Source: Massilia psychrophila
GTDB lineage: Bacteria; Pseudomonadota; Gammaproteobacteria; Burkholderiales; Burkholderiaceae_D
Direction of reading: 5' to 3'
Assembly: GCF_002760665.1 (NCBI RefSeq)
Contig: NZ_PDOB01000001.1
Span: forward strand, 310,001-374,000
Length of the DNA: 64,000 nucleotides
The notes under the pieces were generated by a model. That model worked only from the letters and a program-made list of their open reading frames with translations. It ran no database searches and was not told the origin of the DNA. Numbering within the stretch: the stretch's first letter is position 1; each line of letters begins with the position of its first letter. Shown here piece by piece: positions 12,431-20,949 of the stretch. The translations under genes and the position numbers were made by a program.

Positions 12431-12652
12431 AGCCGGGCAAGCGACCGGCGCCCGATGCGTCGTCCGATCCGTTACGCCATTGTTACAAATTTTAATCGTG
12501 CGCGGGCATTGCCGAGCTATATTGCAGTCACGCTGGATATAGACAAGCCCATATCGCCAGGCGCCGAGCGCCGTGCCGCGACGCCCGGGCAGGACGGACC
12601 CGACCGCGTACCCGACCGCCGCGCCCTGCGCGATCGCTTCAGCCGCGATTTT

Positions 12653-13432
12653 ATGCGCCGCACCCTCAAGATCGGCGTATCGGCGCGCATCTTCCATCCC
12701 GCAGCCGGCTCGGTCGGCCTGCGCTCGAAAAATCTGCAATACCTCGAAGAATCGATCGCCTAATGGGTCATGTCGCGCGACGTGCTGGTGTTCATGGTGC
12801 CGACGGTGAACACCAACGGCTTACTGCATCCCAGCAATATCACCTTGCGCCACTACGCCCGCCATCTCGACGGCCTGGTGCTGCAAGGCGGTGCCGACGT
12901 CTCGCCGCAGACGTATTCGGAGGCGGCCACCCGGCCCGAATGGGGCGGCGACCGCGCGCGCGACCTGTACGAACTCGAACTGCTGCACGAATTTGTCGAT
13001 GCCGGCAAGCCGGTGCTGGGGATTTGCCGCGGCTGCCAGCTGATCAACGTGGCCTTTGGCGGCAGCCTGTACCAGGACGTCGCCAGCAACCTGCCCGACG
13101 CGCTGGCGCACGGGCATACCGATTACGACACCCACCGCCACGCCATCGTGTTCCCGCCCGGTTCGTCGCTGGGCAAAATGTTTCAGAACCAGCGCAGGCC
13201 GGTCGTCAATTCGATCCACCACCACGCGGTCAAGGAACTCGGGCGCGATATCGGCATCGAGGCGATGTCGGACCCGGACGGCGTCATCGAGGCGATCCGC
13301 TACCAGCGCGCCGACTTCGTCATGGGGCTGCAATGGCATCCCGAATTTCACCGCGCCGGCGGCCAAGATTTGCTCGACTGCACCCCGATCCTCGACGAAT
13401 TCTTGCGCGCCGCCCGCGATACCCGATTTTAA
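12653..13432 (+). pseudogene. PuuD-like gamma-glutamyl-GABA hydrolase (class I glutamine amidotransferase-like), interrupted by in-frame stop
   Basis: The reading frame starts at ATG 12653 (MRRTLKIGVSARIFHP) and continues past a single TAA at 12761-12763 into WVMSRDVLVFMVP without a frame change; homologues run continuously through this point. After the stop the class I amidotransferase features are intact: GGADVSPQTY, nucleophile Cys in GICRGCQL, and WHPEF with the catalytic His. PuuD enzymes hydrolyse gamma-glutamyl-GABA in polyamine breakdown, but this subgroup has unknown substrate. Translation could restart at ATG 12770, giving 220 residues that lack the first strand and helix. Possible causes are a recent nonsense mutation (C to T of a CAA or CAG-like codon), readthrough or a sequencing error. 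No polyamine genes are adjacent. Confidence 0.8.
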
Positions 13433-13437
13433 CCCCA

Positions 13438-13640
13438 GGGGTCAGTTCCGACATTCGGACACGGCCTCTGCCTTAACCATGAGTCAACAGCGTTAGTGCC
13501 GAGCTCGTGTCCGAATGTCAGAACTGACCCCGGAGGCTGACCCTTAACCATGAGCCAACAGCGTTAGTGCCGAGCTCGTGTCCGAATGTCGGAACTGACC
13601 CCCGAGGTTGTGCGCGTGTCCGAATGTCGGAACTGACCCC
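13438..13640. repeat. GTGTCCGAATGTCGGAACTGACCCC repeat cluster with 71-bp tandem duplication
   Basis: Four copies of a 25-bp unit, related to the parE-parC repeat by its GGGGTCAG end: 13438-13462 (inverted), 13507-13531 (one mismatch), 13578-13602 and 13616-13640. Copies two and three lie in a 71-bp tandem duplication (13471-13541, 13542 onward). Each unit contains the small palindrome TCCGA-CAT-TCGGA. The first and second copies form an inverted pair able to make a long hairpin. The cluster lies between the 3' ends of the PuuD-like gene and the convergent VWA gene. Confidence 0.85.
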
Positions 13641-13717
13641 GGAGGTTGTGCGCGAGGATGACGGTCTTGCTTCTAGCGACATTGAATCGCGGCGCGATCG
13701 TGATAGCAGTCAATACG

Positions 13718-14887
13718 CTACTTGCTCAACAACCGCATGCCCCGTTCCAACCCGTCGATCGTCAGCGGAAACATGCGGTTGTTCATGATCTGCTTGATTA
13801 CCGAGATCGACTGGCGGTATTGCCAGACGCCCTCCGGCTCCGGGTTGAGCCAGACGAATTTGGGGAAGGCGTGGCAGAAGCGCGCCAGCCATTCGGCGCC
13901 GGCTTCTTCGTTGTTGTATTCGACCGAGCCGCCCGGCTGCAGCACTTCGTACGGGCTCATGGTGGCGTCGCCGACGAAAATGAGCTTGGTGTCGGCCGGG
14001 TACTTGCGCAGGATGTCCCAGGTCGGGAAGCGCTCGGCGTTGCGGCGCCGGTTGTTCTTCCACAGGTAATCGTAGACGCAGTTGTGGAAGTAGAAAAACT
14101 CCATGTTCTTGAATTCGGTCTTGGCAGCCGAAAACAGTTCTTCGGTGCGGGCGATATGGTCGTCCATGCTGCCGCCGACGTCGAGCAGCATCAGCACCTT
14201 GATCTTGTTCTTGCGCTCGGGCTGCATTTTGATGTCGAGGTAGCCGGCGTTGCTGGCGGTGGCGCGGATGGTGGCGTCCAGCGCCAGTTCGTCCTCGGCG
14301 CCTTCGCGGGCGAACTTGCGCAGGCGCCGCAGCGCCACCTTGATGTTGCGCGTGCCCAGTTCGCGCTCGGCGTCGTAATCCTTGAAGGCGCGCTGTTCCC
14401 ACACCTTGACCGCGGTGCGGTTGCCGCCGGCGCCGCCGATGCGGATGCCTTCCGGATTGGTGCCGCCGTTGCCGAATGGCGAGGTGCCGCCGGTGCCGAT
14501 CCACTTGCCGCCGCCTTCGTGGCGCTCCTTCTGTTCCTTCAGCAGTTCGGTCAAACGGTCCATCAGCTTGTCGTAGCCGAATTTTTCCAGCGCCGCTTTT
14601 TGCTCGGGAGTCAGCTCGCGCGCCATCCGCTTGAGCAGCCAGTCGAGCGGGATGGCCGAATCGGTTTCGAAGGCGCCATTGATACCTTTGAAATACTGGG
14701 CGAAGGCGCGGTCGAACTTGTCGTAGTGCGCTTCGTCCTTGACCATCGCCAGCCGCGCCAAAAAGTAAAAGTCGTCCATCGACTGGCCGATCAGGTTCTT
14801 TTCCATCGCCTCGAGCAGGGTCAGGAATTCCTTGATGGTCACCGGGATCTTCGCATCCTTGAGCGTGAAGAAAAAATCGATCAACAT
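13718..14887 (-). CDS. VWA domain protein, CoxE-like
   Basis: 389 residues, cytoplasmic. The C-terminal half is a von Willebrand A domain with the metal-site motif DVGGSMDD at 236-243 (the first Ser of the classic DxSxS is Gly, common in this subgroup) and later VGDATMSPYE. A glycine-rich linker is at 125-155 (GGGKWIGTGG, GGTNPEG). The gene follows the MoxR ATPase gene on the same strand after 86 bp. MoxR/VWA pairs act as chaperone-like machines that insert metals or remodel enzyme complexes; CoxE belongs to the CO dehydrogenase system, but no cox genes are present here, so the client is unknown. The start at 14887 has no strong ribosome site. Confidence 0.82.
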   Translation of the reverse strand: MLIDFFFTLKDAKIPVTIKEFLTLLEAMEKNLIGQSMDDFYFLARLAMVKDEAHYDKFDRAFAQYFKGINGAFETDSAIPLDWLLKRMARELTPEQKAALEKFGYDKLMDRLTELLKEQKERHEGGGKWIGTGGTSPFGNGGTNPEGIRIGGAGGNRTAVKVWEQRAFKDYDAERELGTRNIKVALRRLRKFAREGAEDELALDATIRATASNAGYLDIKMQPERKNKIKVLMLLDVGGSMDDHIARTEELFSAAKTEFKNMEFFYFHNCVYDYLWKNNRRRNAERFPTWDILRKYPADTKLIFVGDATMSPYEVLQPGGSVEYNNEEAGAEWLARFCHAFPKFVWLNPEPEGVWQYRQSISVIKQIMNNRMFPLTIDGLERGMRLLSK

Positions 14888-14973
14888 AAAAAATTAGCGC
14901 ATTTCGCGTGAGGTTGCAGGCGGTCGTGCAGGGCCGGTTCGATGCCGGGCCATGCGGTTCAAGGCGTGTGCCG

Positions 14974-15852
14974 CTAGCGGTTGGTGCGCGACATGTAGAC
15001 CAGGCGTTCGAACAGGTGCACGTCCTGCTCGTTCTTGAGCAGCGCGCCGTGCAGCGGCGGCACCACGCTCTTGGTGTCTTTGCCGCGCAGCGCTTCCGGG
15101 CCGATGTCTTCGGCCAGCAGCAGCTTGAGCCAGTCGAGAAATTCGGAGGTCGACGGCTTCTTTTTAAGGCCCGGCACGTCGCGCACCTCATAAAAGCTTT
15201 GCAAGGCCTGCGCCAGCAAATCCTGCTTCAGGGTCGGGTAGTGCACCTTGACGATCTGCTCCATCGTGTCCTTGTCGGGGAACTTGATGTAATGGAAGAA
15301 GCAGCGGCGCAGGAAGGCATCCGGCAGCTCTTTCTCGTTGTTCGACGTGATGATGACGAGCGGACGGTGCACCGCGGTGACCATTTCGCGCGTCTCGTAG
15401 ACATAGAATTCCATGCGGTCGAGTTCGCGCAGCAGGTCGTTCGGGAACTCGATGTCGGCCTTGTCGATCTCGTCGATCAGCAGCACCACCGGCTCGGGCG
15501 CGGTGAAGGCTTGCCACAACACGCCCTTGACGATGTAGTTGCTAATGTCGCGCACCCGCTCGTCGCCGAGCTGGGAATCGCGCAGGCGCGACACGGCGTC
15601 GTACTCGTACAGGCCCTGCTGCGCCTTGGTGGTCGACTTGATGTGCCACTGCATCAGCGGCATGTCGAGGGCGGCGGCCACTTCCTCGGCCAGCATGGTC
15701 TTGCCGGTACCCGGCTCGCCCTTGATCAGCAGCGGGCGCTGCAGGGTCAGTGCCGCGTTGACGGCCAGTTTCAGGTCGGCCGTGGCGACATAACTGTCGG
15801 AACCCTCGAAGCGGGGTGCCGGCGCATGAGGTGAATGCGGGTTTGAATGCAT
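14974..15852 (-). CDS. MoxR-family AAA+ ATPase
   Basis: 292 residues from ATG 15852; an in-frame ATG 47 codons upstream gives an unlikely extension. Walker A GEPGTGKT at 45-52 and Walker B VVLLIDEID at 122-130 are intact, followed by the sensor region IITSNNEKELPDAFLRRC with its arginine finger. MoxR ATPases remodel partner proteins with a VWA protein; the CoxE-like VWA gene lies directly downstream. This short type (about 290 residues, ending in MSRTNR) is common as a two-gene unit in betaproteobacteria. It diverges from the cytochrome c genes over 175 bp. Confidence 0.9.
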   Translation of the reverse strand: MHSNPHSPHAPAPRFEGSDSYVATADLKLAVNAALTLQRPLLIKGEPGTGKTMLAEEVAAALDMPLMQWHIKSTTKAQQGLYEYDAVSRLRDSQLGDERVRDISNYIVKGVLWQAFTAPEPVVLLIDEIDKADIEFPNDLLRELDRMEFYVYETREMVTAVHRPLVIITSNNEKELPDAFLRRCFFHYIKFPDKDTMEQIVKVHYPTLKQDLLAQALQSFYEVRDVPGLKKKPSTSEFLDWLKLLLAEDIGPEALRGKDTKSVVPPLHGALLKNEQDVHLFERLVYMSRTNR

Positions 15853-16027
15853 GGGTCTGATGGCTGGAAAAAATGAAATTATTTTAGTATATGCCAGTTG
15901 GGCGCCATCGACGGGTGCGTGCGGCGAATCTGGACTGCATTGGCGGCTTGGGTTAGAATCGCAAGCTAATGATGCAACTTGTAATTTATGCACGGCCGGC
16001 CCTGATAATCACCTCACCATCGCAACC

Positions 16028-16366
16028 ATGAAAAAAATCTACGCACTTCTCGTGCTCGCCGGCGTCTTCAATGCCGCCGCGGCGGCAGACATCGTTGGAA
16101 ACCCCAAGGCTGCAGCCGCCAAGGTGGAGCAGTGCATCGGCTGCCACGGCATCTCCGGCTACAAAGGGACTTTCCCGGAAGTGTACCGGGTGCCGATGAT
16201 CGCGGGGCAATCCGCCAAGTACCTGGAAAGTGCGTTGAACGCCTATAAAAAGGGTGACCGCAAGCACCCGACGATGCGCGGCATCGCCGCCAGCATGTCG
16301 GACCAGGACATCGCCGACGTTTCAGCGTATTACGCGCAAATGTCACCGGCCACCGTGCAGAAATAA
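16028..16366 (+). CDS. monohaem cytochrome c, class I (c4/c5-like)
   Basis: 112 residues with a signal peptide (1-20, ending AAAAA). The haem site CIGCHG is at residues 36-41. The segment PMIAGQSAKYLESALNAYK and MSDQDIADVSAYYAQM matches one half of a cytochrome c4-type domain with a possible methionine axial ligand. It would carry electrons in the periplasm. The start ATG at 16028 begins the signal sequence. It is followed after 10 bp by a second cytochrome gene, so the two are probably co-transcribed and together resemble a c4 dihaem protein split in two. Confidence 0.88.
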   Translation: MKKIYALLVLAGVFNAAAAADIVGNPKAAAAKVEQCIGCHGISGYKGTFPEVYRVPMIAGQSAKYLESALNAYKKGDRKHPTMRGIAASMSDQDIADVSAYYAQMSPATVQK

Positions 16367-16376
16367 GGACCGCCTC

Positions 16377-16721
16377 ATGAAAAAACTGATTACCTTGCTC
16401 GCTTGCGGCGTCGTTTCGATTAACGCTTTCGCCGCCGGCAGCATTGCCAGCGGCGAAGCGCTGGCCAAGAAATACAGCTGCGCGGCCTGCCACGGCGCTG
16501 ATTACAACAAGCCGATCGACCCGAGCTATCCGAAGCTCGCCGGCCAGTATGCCGACTATCTCGCGCACGCACTGGTGGCGTACAAGCGCGGCGATGGCCC
16601 GTACGGGCGCAACAACGCGATCATGGGCGGCCAAGTCAAGCCGCTGTCGGACAAGGACATCGTCGACATCGCCGCCTACCTTGGCAGCCTGCCAGCCGGC
16701 ATGACGGTCGGCCGCCGCTGA
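16377..16721 (+). CDS. monohaem cytochrome c, class I (c4/c5-like)
   Basis: 114 residues, signal peptide 1-20 (cut after FAA or FAAG). The haem motif CAACHG is at 35-40. KLAGQYADYLAHALVAYK and LSDKDIVDIAAYLGSL parallel the preceding cytochrome, indicating an old gene duplication. A possible axial Met lies in NAIMGGQV. A periplasmic electron carrier, probably used with its neighbour to feed a terminal oxidase or a dehydrogenase. The operon ends in a strong terminator at 16768. Confidence 0.88.
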   Translation: MKKLITLLACGVVSINAFAAGSIASGEALAKKYSCAACHGADYNKPIDPSYPKLAGQYADYLAHALVAYKRGDGPYGRNNAIMGGQVKPLSDKDIVDIAAYLGSLPAGMTVGRR

Positions 16722-16767
16722 CCTTGTATGCCGCCGTCCGCTGACGGCACGCGATTTCCATAAAAAT

Positions 16768-16806
16768 CCTCTTGCACCGGCGCTGTCGGTGCAAGAGGTT
16801 TTTTTT
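16768..16806 (+). terminator. rho-independent terminator after the cytochrome pair
   Basis: A perfect 12-bp stem, CCTCTTGCACCG (16768-16779) with CGGTGCAAGAGG (16787-16798), is followed by eight T residues (16799-16806). Confidence 0.92.
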
Positions 16807-16823
16807 CAGCGAGCCTGATCACC

Positions 16824-17966
16824 GTGACCACGACCATCCTCTCTTTGATGTTTTTGCTCGCAATCGGCCAGGGATTGTTCCTGGCCGCGGCGCTGCTGAG
16901 CGCGCGCCAGGGCGAAGTGAAGGCTGCCAACCGGCTGCTGTCGGCGCTGCTGCTGGCGTGCACCGCCATCATCGGCCACGCCTGGCTCGGCCTCCACCAC
17001 CTGTACCTGGCCTATCCGCACAGCGCGCTGGCAATCGCCACGCTTGGCCTGTTGGTCGGGCCGCTGCTGTACCTGTATTTGGGCAGCATGCTGTTCAAGC
17101 GCCCGCTCACCTTGCGCGCCAGCCTGCACTTCCTGCCGTTTTTGCTCGCCACGCTGGCGTTGCTGCCGTTTTACCTGCAGCCGGGCGCCGCCAAGGCCGC
17201 GTGGATGTTGCGCCATTCGGCTCCGCCGTGGTACCTGCTGCTGGCGGCGCCGGCCAAGATGGTGGTGTTTTTCACTTATATAGTCGTCTGCTTTCGGCTG
17301 GTCGGGCGCGCCCGGCCCGGCGCGCTGGCCGCCGGGCTGGCCCGGCTAATGCAGGTCTGGCTGGTTGGCGGCGTGTTGAGCGTCGCCGCGCTGCTGGCGG
17401 AGTACCTGGAGCCGGATTTGCCGGTGTCGGCCGATGCGATCGGCGCCCTCGGCCTGATGTGCTTTGTGTACGCCACCGCCTGGCTGGCGCTGCGGCTGCC
17501 GCTCGGCTACCGGCCGCAGGCCGAGCCAGCCCTGGCGCCGCTGCCGCTGTCGCTGCCATCAAAACCCCGTTACGCCAGCAGCCGGCTGCTCAATGCCGAC
17601 CGCGCCCGCTTCCTGGCATCGCTCGAGCGTTGCATGGACGACGACGAGCTGTACCGGAATGGCGAACTGACGCTCGAGCAACTTGCCGACCAGGTCGCCG
17701 TGACGCCGCACGAATTGTCCCAGCTGATCAATGAGGAATGCGGCGCCAATTTCCAGGAATACCTGAATCGCTACCGGGTCGACGCGCTCAAGGCGACGTT
17801 GCGCGACCCGCGCCATGCCGGCGCCACCATCCTCGAACTGGCCTTGGGCGCCGGTTTCAACAGCAAGAGCGCGCTCAACCGGGTGTTCAAAAAGCATGCC
17901 GGCGTGACGCCGAGCGAGTTTCGCGGCGGTTCAGAGGAGTCAACGGAGTCCCAAATCATCATGTGA
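16824..17966 (+). CDS. membrane-anchored AraC-family regulator
   Basis: 380 residues from GTG 16824. The N-terminal 230 residues form about seven hydrophobic helices (first at 5-23, then about 38-57, 65-88, 100-117, 133-155, 170-190 and 205-225). A cytoplasmic linker and a C-terminal AraC helix-turn-helix pair follow (about 262-365): LTLEQLADQVAVTPHELSQL for the first HTH and ILELALGAGFNSKSALNRVF for the second. This 7-TM plus AraC layout is a known but poorly studied sensor type presumed to bind DNA from the membrane. The downstream exported amidohydrolase, 67 bp away on the same strand, is a candidate target. The start lacks a strong ribosome site. Confidence 0.82.
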   Translation: MTTTILSLMFLLAIGQGLFLAAALLSARQGEVKAANRLLSALLLACTAIIGHAWLGLHHLYLAYPHSALAIATLGLLVGPLLYLYLGSMLFKRPLTLRASLHFLPFLLATLALLPFYLQPGAAKAAWMLRHSAPPWYLLLAAPAKMVVFFTYIVVCFRLVGRARPGALAAGLARLMQVWLVGGVLSVAALLAEYLEPDLPVSADAIGALGLMCFVYATAWLALRLPLGYRPQAEPALAPLPLSLPSKPRYASSRLLNADRARFLASLERCMDDDELYRNGELTLEQLADQVAVTPHELSQLINEECGANFQEYLNRYRVDALKATLRDPRHAGATILELALGAGFNSKSALNRVFKKHAGVTPSEFRGGSEESTESQIIM

Positions 17967-18033
17967 GGCGCTGCGCCCCCGGTTTGGCGTGACACTGGGC
18001 CGGTTTTCCACCCATATCAGAGTCGGAGTCGCC

Positions 18034-19515
18034 ATGAAACTGCTGTTTGCCTGTCTGTTTTCAACAACGTTGTCGCTGTTGTCTTGTCTGCCTGCCTTCG
18101 CCTCCGGCGCCATCTGGATCACCAACGTCAAGCTGGTGTCGCCCGAACGGCTCGACCGGATCGAGCGCGGCAGCGTCCTGATCGAGGACGGCCGCATCGC
18201 CGCCGTCGAACGCGGCGCCCGCGCCCGCAAGCCGGCCGGCGCCACCCTGGTCGACGGCAAAGGCTACTTCCTTACCCCCGGCCTGATCGATTCCCACGTC
18301 CACCTGCACGCCGTGCCGGGCATGAGCGCGGAGCAGGCGGCGGCGCAGCCGTTGATGCAGCAGCAGTATTTCCGCCAGCTACCGCGCTCTTTCCTGTATT
18401 ACGGTTTCACCACCGTGATCGACCTGGCGCTGGCCGACCGTGGCGTGATCGACCGCTTCAACCAGGCTCCGCTGCATCCGCAAGTGGTCCATTGCGGCGA
18501 GCCGCTGGTGTTCGCCAACGGCTATCCGATGTCGTTTGCGGCGCCAAAGGTGCGCTTCGAGACGTTCAACAACTTCATTTACGACCCTAAACAGGCGGCG
18601 TCGATCCCGTCGCAGTACCGTCCCGAAGCGCATACGCCGGAGGCCGGCGTGGCCCGCGTCAAGCGCGCCGGCGGCATCTGCGTCAAGACCCACATCGAGC
18701 ACGGCTTCGGCCGCGAACGCAACCTGCCGATGATGGGACCGGCCGTCTTTGCGCAAGTGCGGGCGGCGGCCACCGACCACGGCCTGGTGCTGGTGACGCA
18801 TGCCAATTCGTTCAAGACGCAAACGGCGGCCGTCGCCGCCGGCGCCGACGTGCTGGCGCATGGCATGTGGCACTGGGGCGCGCTGGATAATGAGGCCGAA
18901 TTGCCGGCCCAGATCAAGACGCTGCTCGACGACATCGCCGCCAAGGGCATCGGCTACCAGCCGACCATGCAGGTGCTGTACGGGCTGCGGGCGTATTTCG
19001 ATCCCGCGTATCTGAACGACCCGGGCGTTGCCAAGGTGGTGCCGAAGGCGATGCTGGCCTGGTTCCAAAGCGCCGAAGGCAAGTGGTTCAAGGAGGAACT
19101 GGCAGGCGATGGCGAGATTGATGCCGTGGCGTTGAAAGGGATGGAAGCGCCGCTGCGCCGCCAGGCCCAGGTGATCGCCTACCTGGCCAGCAAGAACGCC
19201 AATATCGTCGTTGCCACCGACACCCCGTCGTCGCCTACCTTCGGCAACCTGCCTGGATTGAACGGCAACCTCGAGCTACGCCGGATGCACGCGGCCGGCA
19301 TGTCGCTGGCCCAGGTTTTCAAGGCGGCCACGATCAACAACGCGCGCACCTTCAAGCTCGACGCGCAGGTGGCAACGATCGAAAAGGGAAAGAACGCCGA
19401 CCTGTTGTTAATGCGCACCTCGCCGCTGAAGGACATCGCCGCCTACGACAGCGTCGTCACGCTGTGGGTGGGCGGCAAGCAGGTCGCGCGCGCACAGTTG
19501 GCCGCGGGCGAATAG
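18034..19515 (+). CDS. exported metal-dependent amidohydrolase
   Basis: 493 residues from ATG 18034, chosen for the GGAG ribosome site and an immediate signal peptide (1-24, cut near AFA-S). Amidohydrolase superfamily features in order: beta sandwich start GAIWITNVKLV, GLIDSHVHLHA with the HxH metal ligands His88 and His90, VTHANS and AHGMWHWG with histidines, and VATDTPSSP with the conserved Asp on the final strand, then the closing sandwich IEKGKNADLLLM. Family members are imidazolonepropionase/prolidase-like enzymes acting on amides, peptides or lactones; the substrate cannot be read from the sequence. Periplasmic or secreted. Preceded by the 7-TM AraC regulator. Confidence 0.85.
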   Translation: MKLLFACLFSTTLSLLSCLPAFASGAIWITNVKLVSPERLDRIERGSVLIEDGRIAAVERGARARKPAGATLVDGKGYFLTPGLIDSHVHLHAVPGMSAEQAAAQPLMQQQYFRQLPRSFLYYGFTTVIDLALADRGVIDRFNQAPLHPQVVHCGEPLVFANGYPMSFAAPKVRFETFNNFIYDPKQAASIPSQYRPEAHTPEAGVARVKRAGGICVKTHIEHGFGRERNLPMMGPAVFAQVRAAATDHGLVLVTHANSFKTQTAAVAAGADVLAHGMWHWGALDNEAELPAQIKTLLDDIAAKGIGYQPTMQVLYGLRAYFDPAYLNDPGVAKVVPKAMLAWFQSAEGKWFKEELAGDGEIDAVALKGMEAPLRRQAQVIAYLASKNANIVVATDTPSSPTFGNLPGLNGNLELRRMHAAGMSLAQVFKAATINNARTFKLDAQVATIEKGKNADLLLMRTSPLKDIAAYDSVVTLWVGGKQVARAQLAAGE

Positions 19516-19534
19516 CCGCGCGATTGATATTGGC

Positions 19535-19954
19535 TCAGCGCTTGTGCACGCACTCGACGTAGGCGTCGGCGTCCGGCGGCAGGCCGGCGCGCTGGGAGGT
19601 CCAGATCATCTCGCCCAGGCACTCCATGATCTGGTGATGCGCGTCGTGCTGGCCGAGGCGGGCGGTGAGGGCGTTGCAGGCGTCGCGGATGCCGCGTGGC
19701 TGGTCGACCGAGACTTGCTCGGCAATCGACAGGTGCATCGACAGGTGCAGGAAGGGGTTCGCTTCGCCGCCTTCGACCGAATAATTGCGCGCCAGCGCGG
19801 CGTCGACGTCGGTGAGCACATCGGCGTATTCGGGATGCTCGGCGATCCAGTCGACGGCAATCGCGTCCATCGGGCTGAGGATGTCGCCGGCGCGCTGTTT
19901 GCGGAACGCTTCGCAGAAAAAACGGCGGACGTCGTCGGAGGATGGTGTGAACAT
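19535..19954 (-). CDS. DUF1841 family protein
   Basis: 139 residues starting at ATG 19954 (MFTPSSDDVRRFFCEAF). The sequence matches the DUF1841 family: all-helical, with NPFLHLSMHLSIAEQVSVDQP and HHQIMECLGEMIW as conserved blocks. Longer in-frame extensions run back into the rppH region and are not plausible. The family is widespread in beta- and gammaproteobacteria and has no known function. It is convergent with the amidohydrolase gene, with 19 bp between, and lies downstream of rppH on the same strand but beyond a terminator. Confidence 0.85.
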   Translation of the reverse strand: MFTPSSDDVRRFFCEAFRKQRAGDILSPMDAIAVDWIAEHPEYADVLTDVDAALARNYSVEGGEANPFLHLSMHLSIAEQVSVDQPRGIRDACNALTARLGQHDAHHQIMECLGEMIWTSQRAGLPPDADAYVECVHKR

Positions 19955-20082
19955 GGCAATATGGGCGGCAATGATGGCGGTAGATGGGCAACCACCATTG
20001 TAAGCGCTATTGTAAATTTCAAGTCTCGGCCAGATGCTGGCGAGACACCTGGCAAGAAATTGACGTCGCCCGGTGTTCAGGC

Positions 20083-20110
20083 AAAAGAAAACCGGCGCAT
20101 CCAGCGCCGG
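20083..20110 (-). terminator. rho-independent terminator of rppH
   Basis: On the minus strand the 7-bp stem CCGGCGC/GCGCCGG (20110-20104 and 20098-20092) with a 5-nt loop is followed by TTTTCTTTT (20091-20083). It lies 26 bp after the rppH stop codon. Confidence 0.8.
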
Positions 20111-20135
20111 CCCGGGTTGTCGACGCAGCTCGCCG

Positions 20136-20747
20136 TCACTCCTTGGCGGGCAGCAGCAGCAGTTGCGGCTCGCCGCCGGCTTCCTGCTCGGCGCAGACGC
20201 GTGGCGCATGCGGCTGGCGCAGGTAACGGGAGGTGTGGCGCCGCTCGCTGGTGTGGTGGCCGCCGCTATTGGCCGGCCAAGTCAAGAAGCGCGACAGTTC
20301 CTGCAGCGCGCGCTGGTAGACATCGCGCTTGAACTCGATCACGCAGTCCAGCGGCACCCAGTATTCGTGCCAGCGCCAGGCGTCGAACTCGGGATGGTCG
20401 GTCAGGCGCAGGTTGACGTCGTTGTCGCGCGCGACCATGCGCAGCAGGAACCAGATCTGCTTTTGCCCGCGGTAATGCCCGCGGATTTCACGCTTGATGA
20501 AATGATCCGGCACTTCATAGCGCAGCCAGTCGCGGGTGCGTCCCACAATCTTGACGTGCTCCTGGCGCAAGCCGATTTCCTCCTCAAGCTCGCGGTACAT
20601 GGCCTGCTCCGGCGTCTCGCCGTACTTGATTCCCCCTTGCGGGAACTGCCACGAGTGCTCGCGCACCCGCTTGCCCCACCACACCTCGTTCTGGGCGTTC
20701 AGCAGGATGATGCCGACGTTGGGTCGAAACCCTTCACGGTCGAGCAT
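20136..20747 (-). CDS. rppH: RNA pyrophosphohydrolase
   Basis: 203 residues from ATG 20747 ([17 protein letters not shown]), the canonical RppH start; an upstream in-frame start would add 27 unrelated residues. It removes pyrophosphate from 5'-triphosphate RNA and so triggers RNase E decay. The Nudix box spans residues 38-60 ([20 protein letters not shown] continues with IGL) with the catalytic glutamates present. WQFPQGG and the following HEYWVPL fit the family. The C-terminal 35 residues are a basic, proline/histidine tail longer than in E. coli RppH (176 residues). Divergent from proS, a conserved neighbour in betaproteobacteria. Confidence 0.93.
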   Translation of the reverse strand: MLDREGFRPNVGIILLNAQNEVWWGKRVREHSWQFPQGGIKYGETPEQAMYRELEEEIGLRQEHVKIVGRTRDWLRYEVPDHFIKREIRGHYRGQKQIWFLLRMVARDNDVNLRLTDHPEFDAWRWHEYWVPLDCVIEFKRDVYQRALQELSRFLTWPANSGGHHTSERRHTSRYLRQPHAPRVCAEQEAGGEPQLLLLPAKE

Positions 20748-20949
20748 ATTGCACCTCGAAACTTTCTGCCGGCGTATGCTTCTTATATTTTTACCTACAA
20801 ATCCAGGCTCCCACCGGGTTTTCGACACGCGAAAACAGCCGGAACCGTTGAATCGGACCCATTTGTATAAAGATTGGGACGCATCGACCAGCTAATCCTT
20901 TAAAATTAGATTGATTATAACTCTCTCTTTTTAAAAAGAATTCATCGAT

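Noticed and set aside
12455-12652. Upstream N-terminal extension of the PuuD-like frame
   Set aside because: Residues before MRRTLKIGVS have no family similarity; the true start is taken as 12653.
13438-13640. Possible CRISPR array
   Set aside because: The repeat units are unevenly spaced, one is inverted, and the spacing sequence is itself duplicated; no cas genes.
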